From the NCBI RefSeq assembly GCF_009932335.1, contig NZ_BLJF01000001.1, forward strand, positions 372,001 to 436,000: a stretch of 64,000 nt of DNA, given 5' to 3'. This DNA comes from Pseudomonas asiatica (GTDB taxonomy: Bacteria > Pseudomonadota > Gammaproteobacteria > Pseudomonadales > Pseudomonadaceae). Positions 17,573 to 27,322 of the stretch are shown here, one piece after another; the first letter of the stretch is position 1; every line of letters begins with the position of its first letter. The translations under genes and the position numbers were made by a program. A model generated the notes under the pieces. The model was not told the DNA's origin and made no database searches. It saw only the letters and a list, made by a program, of their open reading frames with translations.

Positions 17573-18679
17573 ATGAGCCTGCTGCTCGAGCCTTACACCC
17601 TGCGTCAGCTGACCCTGCCCAACCGCATCGCCGTTTCGCCGATGTGCCAGTATTCCGCCGTCGATGGCCTGGCCAATGATTGGCACCTTGTCCATTTAGG
17701 CAGCCGCGCCGTGGGTGGCGCTGGCCTGGTAATCACTGAAGCCGTGGCGGTGACCGCGGATGGTCGCATCACCGCTGAAGACCTCGGCCTGTGGGACGAC
17801 GCTCAGATCGCCCCGCTGCAACGCATCACCCGTTTCATCACCGCCCAGGGGAGCGTGCCCGGCATCCAGCTGGCTCACGCCGGGCGCAAGGCCAGCACCT
17901 ATCGCCCATGGCTGGGCAAGCAAGGCAGCGTCAAGCTCGAGGAGGGCGGCTGGCAACCGGTGGGCCCGTCGAAAATCGCCTTCGACCCGCAACACACGAC
18001 GCCGCATGAGTTGAACCACAATGAGATTCAGGCTGTGATCGCCGCCTTTGTCGCCTCGACCGAGCGCGCCCTGAAGGCCGGTTTCAAGGTGGTCGAGATC
18101 CACGCCGCCCATGGCTACCTGTTGCACCAGTTCCTGTCGCCGCTGAGCAACCAGCGTCGCGACGAGTACGGCAGTTGCTTCGAAAACCGTATCCGCCTGA
18201 CCCTGGAGGTGGTCGAGGCCGTGCGCAAGGTCTGGCCTGCCGAGTTACCGCTGTTCGTGCGGGTATCGGCGACCGACTGGGTCGAGGACGGCTGGAACCC
18301 GGATGAAACCGTCGAACTGGCCCGCCGCCTGCGTGGTTTGGGCGTCGACCTGATCGACGTGTCCTCCGGCGGCACCTCGGTCAACGCCGAAATCCCCACC
18401 GGCCCGGGCTACCAGACGCGCTTCGCCGAGCGTGTGCGCAAGGAATCGGAAATCGCCACCGGCACCGTGGGCATGATCACCGAACCGGCCCAGGCCGAGC
18501 ACATTCTGCGCACTGGCCAGGCCGACATCATCTTCCTCGCCCGCGAACTGCTGCGCGACCCGTACTGGCCGCTGCACGCCGACGACGACCTGGGCGGCAA
18601 CAAAGCTACCTGGCCGGCGCAATACCAGCGCGCCACCAGCCGGGCCAACCCGATTCACGAGTCGGACCTGCGGGATTGA
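17573..18679 (+). CDS. NADH:flavin oxidoreductase, XenA/YqjM-type Old Yellow Enzyme
   Basis: A 368-residue FMN-dependent ene-reductase of the thermophilic-like/XenA class. Cys25 in AVSPMCQYSA corresponds to the flavin-tuning Cys of XenA and YqjM. LAHAGRKAS and EIHAAHGYLLHQFLSP supply the substrate-binding and flavin contacts, and the C-terminal ELLRDPYWPLHA is typical. Such enzymes reduce activated alkenes, nitro compounds or quinones. ggagg sits 7 bp before the ATG at 17573, so the 18-codon upstream extension is not used. It is not XenA itself judging by remembered sequence, but belongs to the same subclass. Confidence 0.93.
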   Translation: MSLLLEPYTLRQLTLPNRIAVSPMCQYSAVDGLANDWHLVHLGSRAVGGAGLVITEAVAVTADGRITAEDLGLWDDAQIAPLQRITRFITAQGSVPGIQLAHAGRKASTYRPWLGKQGSVKLEEGGWQPVGPSKIAFDPQHTTPHELNHNEIQAVIAAFVASTERALKAGFKVVEIHAAHGYLLHQFLSPLSNQRRDEYGSCFENRIRLTLEVVEAVRKVWPAELPLFVRVSATDWVEDGWNPDETVELARRLRGLGVDLIDVSSGGTSVNAEIPTGPGYQTRFAERVRKESEIATGTVGMITEPAQAEHILRTGQADIIFLARELLRDPYWPLHADDDLGGNKATWPAQYQRATSRANPIHESDLRD

Positions 18680-18704
18680 CCTGACCCAAGCATTGCGCGG
18701 TCGT

Positions 18705-18821
18705 TGTAGGAGCGGCCTTGTGTCGCGAAAGGGCTGCGAAGCGGCCCCAGGTTTCCAGCTCCGCCGCTGATATTGCCGGGGCCGCTTTGCGGCCCTTTCG
18801 CGACACAAGGCCGCTCCTACA
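18705..18821. repeat. REP pair (BIME), gtaggagcggccttgtgtcg type
   Basis: gtaggagcggccttgtgtcg then cgaaagggctgcgaagcggcc, with the complement ccgctttgcggccctttcgc ... ggccgctcctac at right. Confidence 0.87.
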
Positions 18822-18855
18822 CGGTATTGCACTGCCTTTGAATGCGGTGCGGCAT

Positions 18856-18938
18856 CTGTGGGGCATGCCCGCGAAGAAGGCGACTCGGTGTATGGCACCG
18901 GCTTTGCCGGTGTTCGCGGGTGAACCCGCTCCCACAGA
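18856..18938. repeat. REP pair (BIME), gcatgcccgcgaa type
   Basis: tgtggggcatgcccgcgaag on the left and gttcgcgggtgaacccgctc on the right form an inverted pair around a central accggctttgccggt palindrome. The left unit is somewhat eroded. Confidence 0.75.
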
Positions 18939-19038
18939 GGTCGCGCAAAATCAGGCGTTGATACTTACTCCTGTTCTATTGGCTACTTTGCAGGAAAGCT
19001 CCTGGACTGAGGTGCCGGTCTCAGCCCAGGCATTACCC

Positions 19039-20463
19039 TCAATGTTTGATCATCACATGCCGCACACAGGTGTAGTCCTCCAGCCCATACATCGACATGT
19101 CCTTGCCATACCCCGAATGCTTCTGCCCGCCATGGGGCATTTCGCTGACCAGCATGAAGTGGGTGTTCACCCAGGTGCAGCCATACTGCAGGCGCGCCGC
19201 CAGGCGGTGGGCGCGGCCGGTGTCGCGGGTCCATACCGATGAGGCCAGGCCGTAGTTGGAGTCGTTGGCCCATTCCAGCGCCTGCGCTTCGTCGTTGAAG
19301 CGGGTCACCGACACTACCGGGCCGAACACTTCATTACGCACGATTTCGTCGTCCTGCAGGGCGTCGGCCAGTACGGTCGGTTCGAAGAAGAAACCGTCGC
19401 CCTCGATCGCCTTGCCACCGGTCACCAGGCGAATGTGCGGTTGGGCGATGGCCCGTTGCACCAGCCCTGCGACCTTGTCGCGGTGCTGGGCACTGATCAG
19501 TGGCCCCAGTTCGGTGTCCTCGGCTTCCTGCAGGCCCGGTTTGAGGCTGGCCACCGCGGCCCCCAGGCGTTCGACGAAACGCTCGTAGATGCCATCCTGC
19601 ACGTACAGCCGACAGGCGGCGGTGCAGTCCTGGCCGGCGTTATAGAAGCCGAAGGTACGGATGCCGTCGATGGCGGCATCAATGTCGGCATCGTCGAACA
19701 CCAGCACCGGGGCCTTGCCGCCCAGTTCCATGTGCATGCGTTTCACGCTGTCGGCGGTGGCGCTGATGATGTGAGCACCGGTGGGGATCGAGCCGGTCAG
19801 CGACACCATGCGCACCTTGGGGTGGTTGACCAGCGGGTTGCCGACCGTCTGGCCACGGCCGAAGAGGATGTTCAGCACCCCCGGTGGCAGCAGGTCCCGG
19901 GTCAATTCGCCAAGGCGCAGGGCGGTCAGCGGGGTCAGCTCGGAGGGCTTGATCACCACCGTGTTGCCGGCAGCCAGGGCCGGGGCGATCTTCCACGCCA
20001 GCATCATCAACGGGTAGTTCCACGGCGCGATCGAGGCCACCACGCCCAGCGGGTCGCGGCGGATCATCGAAGTATGGCCCGGCAGGTACTCGCCAGCTGC
20101 CGAGCCGCCCAGGCAGCGCGCCGCACCGGCGAAGTAGCGGAACACGTCGGCAATTGCCGGGATCTCGTCATTCAGCGCAGCGCTCAGCGGCTTGCCGCAG
20201 TTCTGCGATTCCAGTCGGGCCAGTTCATCGCCATGGGCTTCGATAGCGTCGGCCAGTGCCAGCAAGGCTTGCGAGCGTTCCTTGGGGCTGGTTTGCGACC
20301 AGCTGTCGAAGGCCTGGTCGGCGGCGCGCACGGCGCTGTCCACCTGGGCCTCGCTGGCTTCGTTGATCTGCGCCAGGGCACTGCCCAGCGCCGGATTGAG
20401 CACGGTCCAGGCCGGGCCTTCGCCAGCGACCAGTTGGCCATTGATTAGCATCTGCGTTTGCAT
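19039..20463 (-). CDS. patD: Gamma-aminobutyraldehyde dehydrogenase
   Basis: A 474-residue NAD+-dependent aldehyde dehydrogenase. Catalytic Cys280 lies in [10 protein letters not shown] and general-base Glu246 in [18 protein letters not shown] and the coenzyme-loop GSIPTGAHI are present. The length and the CTAAC active-site context match E. coli PatD (YdcW), which oxidises 4-aminobutanal to GABA in putrescine breakdown. The open frame continues upstream into the permease gene, but ATG 20463 is preceded by a gagga-type ribosome-binding site and gives the family length. Last gene of a ydcSTUV-patD-type operon, 17 bp after ydcV. Confidence 0.93.
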   Translation of the reverse strand: MQTQMLINGQLVAGEGPAWTVLNPALGSALAQINEASEAQVDSAVRAADQAFDSWSQTSPKERSQALLALADAIEAHGDELARLESQNCGKPLSAALNDEIPAIADVFRYFAGAARCLGGSAAGEYLPGHTSMIRRDPLGVVASIAPWNYPLMMLAWKIAPALAAGNTVVIKPSELTPLTALRLGELTRDLLPPGVLNILFGRGQTVGNPLVNHPKVRMVSLTGSIPTGAHIISATADSVKRMHMELGGKAPVLVFDDADIDAAIDGIRTFGFYNAGQDCTAACRLYVQDGIYERFVERLGAAVASLKPGLQEAEDTELGPLISAQHRDKVAGLVQRAIAQPHIRLVTGGKAIEGDGFFFEPTVLADALQDDEIVRNEVFGPVVSVTRFNDEAQALEWANDSNYGLASSVWTRDTGRAHRLAARLQYGCTWVNTHFMLVSEMPHGGQKHSGYGKDMSMYGLEDYTCVRHVMIKH

Positions 20464-20480
20464 CGGGGACTCCTCCAGGG

Positions 20481-21287
20481 TCATTTGCCGCTGCCCGCGA
20501 CGCTTTCGCCGCCACGGGTCAGGTAATAGGCGCCAAGTATCGGCAGCATGGTCACCAGCATCACCAGCATGGCGACCACGTTGGTCACCGGCACGTCGCG
20601 CGGGCGGCTGAGCTGGTTGAGCAGCCAGATCGGCAGGGTGCGTTCGTGGCCGGCAGTGAAGGTGGTGACGATGATTTCGTCGAACGACAGGGCAAAGGCC
20701 AGCATGCCACCGGCCAGCAGCGCCGAACCGAGGTTGGGCAGGATGATGTAGCGGAAGGTTTGCCAACCGTCGGCACCGAGGTCCATCGAAGCTTCGATCA
20801 GGCTCTGCGAAGTGCGCCGCAGGCGGGCGATCACGTTGTTGTAGACGATCACCACGCAGAACGTGGCGTGGCCGACCACGATGGTGAACACGCCGGGCTC
20901 GATCCCCAGGCTCTTGAACGCCGAGAGCAGGGCGATGCCGGTAATGATGCCAGGCAGGGCAATAGGCAATATCAGCATCAGCGAAATGCTCTCCTTGCCG
21001 AAAAAGCTGCGCCTGTACAGCGCCGCCGAGGCCAGCGTGCCGAGCACCAGGGCGATCAGCGTGGCCAGGCAGGCCACCTGCAGCGACAGCTTTATCGCTT
21101 CCAGCACATCGGGCCGGGCAAAGGCCACGGCGAACCACTTCAGGGTTAAGCCCTTGGGCGGGAAGCTGAATGCCGCGTCTTCGGTGTTGAAGGCGTACAG
21201 GAAGATGATCAGGATCGGGAAGTGCAGGAACAGCAATCCGCCCCAGGCCGCCAGGCGCAGCCCGGTCGAGGCTTTTTCAGAGTGCAT
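20481..21287 (-). CDS. ydcV: Polyamine-type ABC transporter permease (YdcV/PotC-like)
   Basis: A 268-residue inner-membrane permease with about six spans and the BPD_transp_1 EAA-type loop ([22 protein letters not shown]). It forms the translocation channel with the preceding permease. Its start overlaps the end of ydcU by 11 bp, indicating translational coupling. It resembles PotC/PotI/YdcV in length and hydropathy. Confidence 0.92.
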   Translation of the reverse strand: MHSEKASTGLRLAAWGGLLFLHFPILIIFLYAFNTEDAAFSFPPKGLTLKWFAVAFARPDVLEAIKLSLQVACLATLIALVLGTLASAALYRRSFFGKESISLMLILPIALPGIITGIALLSAFKSLGIEPGVFTIVVGHATFCVVIVYNNVIARLRRTSQSLIEASMDLGADGWQTFRYIILPNLGSALLAGGMLAFALSFDEIIVTTFTAGHERTLPIWLLNQLSRPRDVPVTNVVAMLVMLVTMLPILGAYYLTRGGESVAGSGK

Positions 21288-22188
21288 CGAAGGCCCCCAG
21301 TCGCTTGACGATGGACAGGTACACCGCGATCAGCACGATCGGCACCAGGGTGAACGCGGCGGCCATCGGCATGTTGCCGATCGCCCCTTGCTGGGCATAG
21401 ACCATGCTGCCGATGAAATAGCCGGGCGGGCCGATCAGCTGCGGCACGATGAAGTCGCCCAGGGTCAGCGAGAAGGTGAAGATCGAGCCGGCGGCGATGC
21501 CCGGGATCGACAGCGGCAGGATCACCTGCACGAAGGTTTGGCCGGGCCTGGCGCCCAGGTCTGCCGAGGCTTGCAGCAGCGACGGCGGCAAGCGTTCCAG
21601 CGAGGCCTGGATCGGCAGGATCATGAACGGCAGCCAGATGTACACGAACACCATGAAGCGCCCCAGGTGCGAAGTCGACAGCGTGCTGCCGCCCACGCCC
21701 GGCACCGTCAGCACCATTTGCAGCAGGGCATCCAGGTGCAGTTGCTGGGCGAACCACTGGGCCACGCCGCCCTTGGCCAGCAGCAGGGTCCAGGCGTAGG
21801 TCTTGACGATGTAGCTGGCCCACATCGGCATCATCACTGCGATGTAGAAAAATGCCTTGGTCTTGCCGCTGGTGTAGCGCGCCATGTAGTAGGCGATGGG
21901 GAAGGCCAGCACCGCGCTGGCCAGCGACACCGCCAGCGCCATTCCCAGGGTGCGCAGGATGATGTCGAAGTTCGACGGGTTGAACAGCGCGGCGAAATTG
22001 CCCAGGGTCAGGTCCGGGGTCACCGCCATGGTGAAGTCGTCGAAGGTATAGAAGCCTTGCCACAGCAGGTTCAGCAGCGAGCCCAGGTAGATCGCGCCGA
22101 ACCAGGTCAGCGGTGGGATCAGCAGCAGGGCCAGGTACAGGTTGGGGCGCCGGTACAGCAGGTTGGACAGGCCGCGCAGCGTGCTCAT
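21277..22188 (-). CDS. ydcU: Polyamine-type ABC transporter permease (YdcU/PotB-like)
   Basis: A 303-residue permease with an N-terminal membrane span, a long periplasmic segment, then five further spans and the cytoplasmic EAA-type loop [21 protein letters not shown] that docks on the ATPase. Partner of the downstream permease. It starts 1 bp after the ATPase stop codon. Confidence 0.92.
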   Translation of the reverse strand: MSTLRGLSNLLYRRPNLYLALLLIPPLTWFGAIYLGSLLNLLWQGFYTFDDFTMAVTPDLTLGNFAALFNPSNFDIILRTLGMALAVSLASAVLAFPIAYYMARYTSGKTKAFFYIAVMMPMWASYIVKTYAWTLLLAKGGVAQWFAQQLHLDALLQMVLTVPGVGGSTLSTSHLGRFMVFVYIWLPFMILPIQASLERLPPSLLQASADLGARPGQTFVQVILPLSIPGIAAGSIFTFSLTLGDFIVPQLIGPPGYFIGSMVYAQQGAIGNMPMAAAFTLVPIVLIAVYLSIVKRLGAFDAL

Positions 22189-22189
22189 G

Positions 22190-23227
22190 TCAGCGGCCCT
22201 CCGTTTCCTGCAGCACTGTCATGGCTTCACGGGGCCAGTGCGCCTGTACCCGTTGCCCTGTTTGCCATGCCTGTGCCTGTGCCTGCGCCTGCCAGCGGTC
22301 GTTGGCCTGGCTCACCGCCAGCAGCTGGCCGCCGTCCAGCTGCAGCTCGTAGCGGGTGGCACTGCCCTGGTACTGGATATCGCGCAGCAGGCCGCTGACC
22401 TGGACGTGCTGGCTGGCTGTGGCCGGGTCGCCGAGGCGGATGTGTTCGGGGCGGATGGAGAAGGGCGCCGGGCTGCCATTGAGCAACGTGGCCAGTTCGC
22501 CGCGCACAACGTTGGAGGTGCCGACGAATTCGGCGACGAAGGTGGTGGCCGGCTGCATGTACAGGTTGCGCGGGGTGTCGACCTGCTCGATACGGCCGCG
22601 GTTGAATACTGCGACGCGATCGGACATCGACAGCGCCTCAGTCTGATCGTGGGTGACGAAGATGAAGGTGATACCCAACTGGCGTTGCAGCTTTTTCAGC
22701 TCGCCCTGCATCTGTTCGCGCAACTTCAGGTCCAGCGCGCCAAGCGGCTCGTCCAGCAGCAGTACCCGTGGCCGATTGACCAGCGCGCGGGCCAGGGCCA
22801 CGCGCTGGCGCTGGCCACCGGACAACTGCGCCGGCTTTCGCGCGCCATAGCCGGCCAGGGCCACCATCGCCAGGGCTTCTTCGGCGCGGCTGTGGCGTTC
22901 GGCCTTGGCCACGCCTTTTACCTTCAGGCCGTAGGCGATGTTGTCCAGTACGTTCATGTGCGGGAACAGGGCGTAGTCCTGGAATACGGTGTTGACGTCG
23001 CGCTGGTAGGGCGGTACGCCCGCAGCTTCGACACCGTGGATGCGGATCGAACCGCTGGTGGGTTGCTCGAAGCCTGCGATCAGGCGCAGGCAGGTGGTCT
23101 TGCCCGAGCCAGAGGGGCCGAGCATGGAGAAGAATTCGCCATCGATGATGTCGATGCTGACCTGGTCGACGGCCTTGACCTCGCCGAAGGTGCGGGAAAC
23201 CTGGGTGAACTGGACGGCTAGGGGCAT
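22190..23227 (-). CDS. ydcT: Polyamine-type ABC transporter ATP-binding protein (YdcT/PotA-like)
   Basis: A 345-residue ABC ATPase. Walker A GPSGSGKTTCLRL is near residue 38, the signature LSGGQRQRVALARAL and Walker B RVLLLDEPLGALD follow, and the D-loop/H-loop region reads FVTHDQTEALSMSDR. The C-terminal third is a TOBE-type regulatory domain, as in PotA. A REP pair of about 108 bp separates it from the solute-binding gene upstream, the only long gap in the operon. Confidence 0.95.
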   Translation of the reverse strand: MPLAVQFTQVSRTFGEVKAVDQVSIDIIDGEFFSMLGPSGSGKTTCLRLIAGFEQPTSGSIRIHGVEAAGVPPYQRDVNTVFQDYALFPHMNVLDNIAYGLKVKGVAKAERHSRAEEALAMVALAGYGARKPAQLSGGQRQRVALARALVNRPRVLLLDEPLGALDLKLREQMQGELKKLQRQLGITFIFVTHDQTEALSMSDRVAVFNRGRIEQVDTPRNLYMQPATTFVAEFVGTSNVVRGELATLLNGSPAPFSIRPEHIRLGDPATASQHVQVSGLLRDIQYQGSATRYELQLDGGQLLAVSQANDRWQAQAQAQAWQTGQRVQAHWPREAMTVLQETEGR

Positions 23228-23256
23228 AGGCGGTACTCGGTTGTTCTTGTATTGCC

Positions 23257-23364
23257 AGTGCCGGCCCTATCGCCGGCAAGCCAGCTCCCACAGGTACTGT
23301 GCAGGCTTCAAGGCCTATGCGGGCCCTGTGGGAGCCGGCTTGCCGGCGATAGGGCCGGTACAGG
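23257..23364. repeat. REP pair (BIME) inside the ydc operon
   Basis: ccctatcgccggcaagccag and the complement ctggcttgccggcgataggg form a nearly perfect inverted pair between the solute-binding gene and the ATPase gene. On the minus-strand transcript it would form one or two strong hairpins just after the binding-protein message. Confidence 0.88.
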
Positions 23365-23375
23365 TGAAGAAACCC

Positions 23376-24527
23376 TCAGCGCCCGCCCATGATCGCAATG
23401 TAATCCTGGGTCCAGCGGCTATACGGCACGAACTTGCCGCCCTGGGCCTGCGGGGTTTTCCAGAAGGCGATCTTGTCGAAGTTGTCGAAACCGTTGGTCT
23501 TGCAGCCCTCGGCCCCCAGCAGCTCGTTGCCGGTGCAGGCCGCCGGCACCGCCGGCAACGAACCGAACCAGGCCGACACGTCACCTTGTACTTTCGGCTG
23601 CAGCGACCAGTCCATCCATTTGTAGGCACAGTTGGGGTGCTTGGCCTCGCTGTGCAGCATGGTGGTGTCGGCCCAGCCGGTCGCGCCTTCTTTGGGAATG
23701 GTCGAGGCCACGGGCTGCTTCTCGGCCTTCAGGCCGTTGACCATGTAGCCCCAGGAGCTGGAGGCAACCACGCCTTCGTTTTTCACGTCGCTCATCTGCA
23801 CCGTGGCGTCATGCCAGTAGCGGTGGATCAGCGGTTGCTGCTGGCGCAGCAGTTCCAGCACGGCCTTGTACTGCGCTTCGCTCAGCTCGTACGGGTCCTG
23901 GATGCCCAGCTCCGGTTTGGCCGTCTTCAGGTACAACGCCGCATCGGCGATGTAGATCGGCCCATCGTAGGCCTGCACGCGGCCCTTGTTCGGCTTGCCG
24001 TCGGGCAGGTTCTGCGGCTCGAACAGCACACCCCAGGTGGTGGGCGCCTGTTTGAACACGTCGGTGTTGTACAGCAGCACGTTCGGGCCCCATTGGTACG
24101 GGGTGCCGTAGACCCGCTTGTCGACCACGTACCAGCCACCGTTCTGCAGCCGTGGGTCGATGTTCTTCCAGTTGGGGATCAAGTCGGTGTTGATCGGCTG
24201 TACCCGCTTGCCCGCGATCAGCCGCAGCGAGGCATCGCCCGAGGCGGTGACCAGGTCATAGCCGCCCTTGGTCATCAGGCTGACCATCTCGTCCGAGGTG
24301 GCGGCGGTCTTGACGCTGACCTTGCAGCCGGTTTCCTTCTCGAAGCCGGTCACCCAGTCGTAGGCCTTGTCGCTTTCACCGCGCTCGATGTAGCCGGGCC
24401 AGGCGACGATGTCCAGGCGGCCCTCGCCGGGCCCCAGGGCCTTGGGCGGTTCGGCAGCCTGCAGGCTGGCGCTGGCCAGCACGGCGCAGGCGGTTGCGCC
24501 GAGCAATGCGGTCTTGTGCACTGACAT
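23376..24527 (-). CDS. ydcS: Polyamine-type ABC transporter substrate-binding protein (YdcS-like)
   Basis: A 383-residue periplasmic binding protein with signal peptide MSVHKTALLGATACAVLASA and a PotD/PotF/YdcS-like body (GRLDIVAWPGYIERGE, SWGYMVNGLKAEKQP). First gene of the operon: binding protein, ATPase, two permeases, dehydrogenase. This is the E. coli ydcSTUV-patD order, and it points to putrescine or a related polyamine as the ligand. YdcS of E. coli also has reported polyhydroxybutyrate-related activity, which cannot be judged here. Confidence 0.92.
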   Translation of the reverse strand: MSVHKTALLGATACAVLASASLQAAEPPKALGPGEGRLDIVAWPGYIERGESDKAYDWVTGFEKETGCKVSVKTAATSDEMVSLMTKGGYDLVTASGDASLRLIAGKRVQPINTDLIPNWKNIDPRLQNGGWYVVDKRVYGTPYQWGPNVLLYNTDVFKQAPTTWGVLFEPQNLPDGKPNKGRVQAYDGPIYIADAALYLKTAKPELGIQDPYELSEAQYKAVLELLRQQQPLIHRYWHDATVQMSDVKNEGVVASSSWGYMVNGLKAEKQPVASTIPKEGATGWADTTMLHSEAKHPNCAYKWMDWSLQPKVQGDVSAWFGSLPAVPAACTGNELLGAEGCKTNGFDNFDKIAFWKTPQAQGGKFVPYSRWTQDYIAIMGGR

Positions 24528-24745
24528 GGTGTTCCCTCTTCTTGGAGATTTTGGTCGGGGCAGTCATCAAGCAAGCCGTGAAGCGAGCGTTATAGGCGTA
24601 GTGCGGTTTACGCGCGGTATTGGCGATATCGAGTCTAGTTGGCTTTTTGCCAGCCAATGCAACATCCGGAAGCAAATCCCCCCATGGCGATCGGGCGGGC
24701 AGGGCTTAACCTGACGGCTCCCTTGGCCAACGTGGAGACCGTTTG

Positions 24746-25438
24746 ATGAACACCCGGGGATTGCTCGACCAGTTGCTCAAGTCCGGCCAGGACTTGCTCG
24801 CCAGCCAGGCCGGCAAGGGCAGCTCTGGCAAGCCAGGCGCCAGTGCCGGCGGCCTTGGCAGCCTGCTTTCCGGTGCCGGTGGCGGCGCCCTGGCGGCGGG
24901 CGCCATGGGCTTGCTGCTGGGCAACAAGAAGGCCCGCAAGTATGGCGGCAAGGCCCTTACCTATGGCGGCCTGGCCGCGCTCGGTGTGCTGGCCTACAAG
25001 GCCTACGGCAACTGGCAGGCGCGCCAGCAGGTGGCCGCCGCCGAGCCGCAGACCGTCGACCGCCTGCCGCCGGCCCAGGCCGAACTGCACAGCCAGGCGG
25101 TGCTGCGGGCGCTGGTGGCGGCGGCTAAGTCAGATGGCCATATCGATGAACGCGAGCGTGCGCTGATCGAGGGTGAATTCACCCGCCTGGACAACGACCG
25201 CGAGTTGCAGCACTGGCTGCATGCCGAGCTGAACAAGCCGCTGGACCCGGCCGAAGTGGCCCGTGCCGCGCAAACGCCGGAAATGGCCGCCGAGATGTAC
25301 CTGGCCAGCGTGATGATGGTCGACCAGGAAAACTTCATGGAGCGCGCCTACCTGGACGAACTGGCCCGCCAGCTGCGCCTGGACCCGGCCCTGCGCCAGG
25401 AGCTGGAAAGCCAGGCAAGGCTTGCCGCCGGCCAGTGA
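24746..25438 (+). CDS. DUF533/YebE-type membrane protein with TerB-like domain
   Basis: A 230-residue protein. The first ~60 residues are Gly/Ala/Ser-rich, followed by a weakly hydrophobic stretch (KALTYGGLAALGVLAYKAYG) and then a helical TerB-like domain (ALVAAAKSDGHIDERERALIEGEF), the DUF533/YebE layout. Family role unknown, loosely linked to envelope stress in E. coli. ATG 24746 is used; ggaga lies 8 bp upstream. Divergent from the polyamine transporter operon across 218 bp. Confidence 0.85.
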   Translation: MNTRGLLDQLLKSGQDLLASQAGKGSSGKPGASAGGLGSLLSGAGGGALAAGAMGLLLGNKKARKYGGKALTYGGLAALGVLAYKAYGNWQARQQVAAAEPQTVDRLPPAQAELHSQAVLRALVAAAKSDGHIDERERALIEGEFTRLDNDRELQHWLHAELNKPLDPAEVARAAQTPEMAAEMYLASVMMVDQENFMERAYLDELARQLRLDPALRQELESQARLAAGQ

Positions 25439-25440
25439 TG

Positions 25441-25559
25441 GGGGCTGCGTTGCAGCCCATCGCCGGCAAGCCGGGTCCCACAGGGATCACACATGACCTG
25501 AGGTCATGCGGTCGAGGTGGGAGCCTGGCTTGCCGGCGATGGGCCGCACAGCGGCCCCA
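25441..25559. repeat. REP pair (BIME) with palindromic centre
   Basis: Outer arms ggggctgcgttgcagcccatcg / cgatgggccgcacagcggcccc and inner arms cgccggcaagccgggtccca / gggagcctggcttgccggcg form the pair. The centre catgacctgaggtcatg (25492-25508) is an independent palindrome of 8-bp arms around one base. Confidence 0.85.
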
Positions 25560-25645
25560 ATGGCGTTGGGCACAAATGACCGGTCTGTCGGCAAGGTTAC
25601 CTGGTCACCCCACATTTCAGCCGCATGAGCACTGGGCGCCTGGGC

Positions 25646-25651
25646 TATACT
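25646..25651 (+). promoter_or_regulatory. Candidate -10 box upstream of wspA
   Basis: tatact lies 44 bp upstream of the wspA start codon. No good -35 is present at 17 bp, so activity on sigma-70 is uncertain. Confidence 0.35.
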
Positions 25652-25694
25652 TCGGCGATTTTTCCCGCTCGTTGTGAATTCCTGAGGGCTGAAT

Positions 25695-27317
25695 GTGAAG
25701 AACTGGACCTTGCGCCAACGGATCCTGGCAAGTTTCGCCGTGATCATCGCCATCATGCTGCTGATGATCGTGGCCGCCTACTCGCGGTTGGTGACCATCG
25801 CATCCGCCGAACAGGCAGTGGGGACCGACAGCATTCCCGGCCTCTACTACAGCTCGATGATCCGCAGTGCCTGGGTCGACGGTTACGTGGCTAGCCAGCA
25901 GTTGGTAGGCCTGTCCAACCAGCGTGAATTCACCTCGGCCGATGCGGAACTGTTCAAGAGCTTCCAGGACCGCCTGAAAGAGCACATGGCCAGCTACCAG
26001 GGCACCATTCAGGATGATGACGACCAGGCGCGGTTCGACGCCTTCATCCAGATGGAGGTTGCCTACCTCAAGATCATCGAGCAGGTGCTGGAAGCCTATC
26101 GAAAGCACGACTATGCCGAAGCCCAGCGGTTGATCACCGATGTGCTGACCCCGGCCTGGGTAGAAGGCCGCAAGCTTCTGAACGAAGTGATCGAGCACAA
26201 CCGGGCCGCCGCCGACACCGACACCAACGAGATCGTCGGCGCCGTGAGCACCGCCAAGGGCAGCATGATGGTTTCGCTGCTGCTGGCGATCATCGCCGCC
26301 GGTATCTGCGGCCTGTTGCTGATGCGCGCCATCACCGCGCCCATGCAACGCATTGTCCATGCCCTCGACAAACTGCGCTCCGGCGACCTGAGCATGCGCC
26401 TGAGCCTGGACCGCAAGGACGAGTTCGGCGCCATCGAAAGCGGCTTCAACGAAATGGCCGAGGCCCTGGCCAACCTGGTGGCCCAGGCCCAGCGTTCGTC
26501 GGTGCAGGTGACCACCTCGGTGACCGAAATTGCCGCAACCTCCAAGCAACAGCAGGCCACCGCCACCGAAACGGCCGCCACCACCACCGAAATCGGCGCC
26601 ACCTCGCGGGAAATCGCCGCCACTTCGCGTGACCTGGTGCGCACCATGACCGAAGTCACCTCGGCCGCCGACCAGGCCTCCAGCCTGGCCGGCTCCGGCC
26701 AGCAGGGCCTGGCACGCATGGAAGAAACCATGCACCAGGTGATGGGTGCCGCCGACCTGGTCAACGCCAAGCTGGGCATCCTCAACGAAAAGGCCAGCAA
26801 CATCACCCAGATGGTGGTGACCATTGTCAAGGTTGCCGACCAGACCAACCTGCTGTCGCTCAACGCTGCCATCGAAGCGGAAAAGGCCGGCGAGTACGGC
26901 CGGGGCTTTGCCGTGGTGGCCACCGAAGTGCGCCGCCTGGCCGACCAGACCGCCGTTGCCACCTACGACATCGAGCAGATGGTGCGCGAGATCCAGTCGG
27001 CGGTGTCGGCCGGGGTCATGGGCATGGACAAGTTTTCCGAAGAAGTGCGCCGCGGCATGTTCGAGGTGCAGCAGGTGGGCGAACAGCTCAGCCAGATCAT
27101 CCACCAGGTGCAGGCCCTGGCGCCGCGTGTGCTGATGGTCAACGAAGGCATGCAGGCCCAGGCCACCGGTGCCGAGCAGATCAACCAGGCGCTGGCCCAG
27201 CTCAGCGATGCCAGCACCCAGACAGTCGAGTCGCTGCGCCAGGCCAGTTTCGCCATCGATGAGCTGAGCCAGGTGGCCGCGGGCCTGCGTGGCGGCGTGT
27301 CGCGCTTCAAAGTCTGA
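25695..27317 (+). CDS. wspA: Wsp chemoreceptor (methyl-accepting protein) WspA
   Basis: A 540-residue transducer that senses surface contact or envelope perturbation and activates WspE. TM1 is at about residues 9-32, a four-helix-type periplasmic domain follows to about 190, TM2 at about 193-215, then a HAMP domain and a long coiled signalling domain whose tip is [20 protein letters not shown]. Glu/Gln-rich methylation helices flank the tip. GTG 25695 is chosen because gaggg lies 6 bp upstream and the frame before it is closed. First gene of a seven-gene run. Confidence 0.96.
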   Translation: MKNWTLRQRILASFAVIIAIMLLMIVAAYSRLVTIASAEQAVGTDSIPGLYYSSMIRSAWVDGYVASQQLVGLSNQREFTSADAELFKSFQDRLKEHMASYQGTIQDDDDQARFDAFIQMEVAYLKIIEQVLEAYRKHDYAEAQRLITDVLTPAWVEGRKLLNEVIEHNRAAADTDTNEIVGAVSTAKGSMMVSLLLAIIAAGICGLLLMRAITAPMQRIVHALDKLRSGDLSMRLSLDRKDEFGAIESGFNEMAEALANLVAQAQRSSVQVTTSVTEIAATSKQQQATATETAATTTEIGATSREIAATSRDLVRTMTEVTSAADQASSLAGSGQQGLARMEETMHQVMGAADLVNAKLGILNEKASNITQMVVTIVKVADQTNLLSLNAAIEAEKAGEYGRGFAVVATEVRRLADQTAVATYDIEQMVREIQSAVSAGVMGMDKFSEEVRRGMFEVQQVGEQLSQIIHQVQALAPRVLMVNEGMQAQATGAEQINQALAQLSDASTQTVESLRQASFAIDELSQVAAGLRGGVSRFKV

Positions 27318-27322
27318 CCGCG

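Larger units (their letters stand above)
18680..19038. other. Convergent intergenic region with two BIMEs
   Basis: 359 bp between the oxidoreductase and the minus-strand aldehyde dehydrogenase. Two REP pairs of different types fill most of it; nothing else is recognisable. Confidence 0.65.

Noticed and set aside
19039..21138. A single 699-codon ORF covering the aldehyde dehydrogenase plus an Arg/His-rich N-terminal extension
   Set aside because: The first 225 codons are an out-of-frame reading of the ydcV permease gene. The real dehydrogenase starts at 20463.
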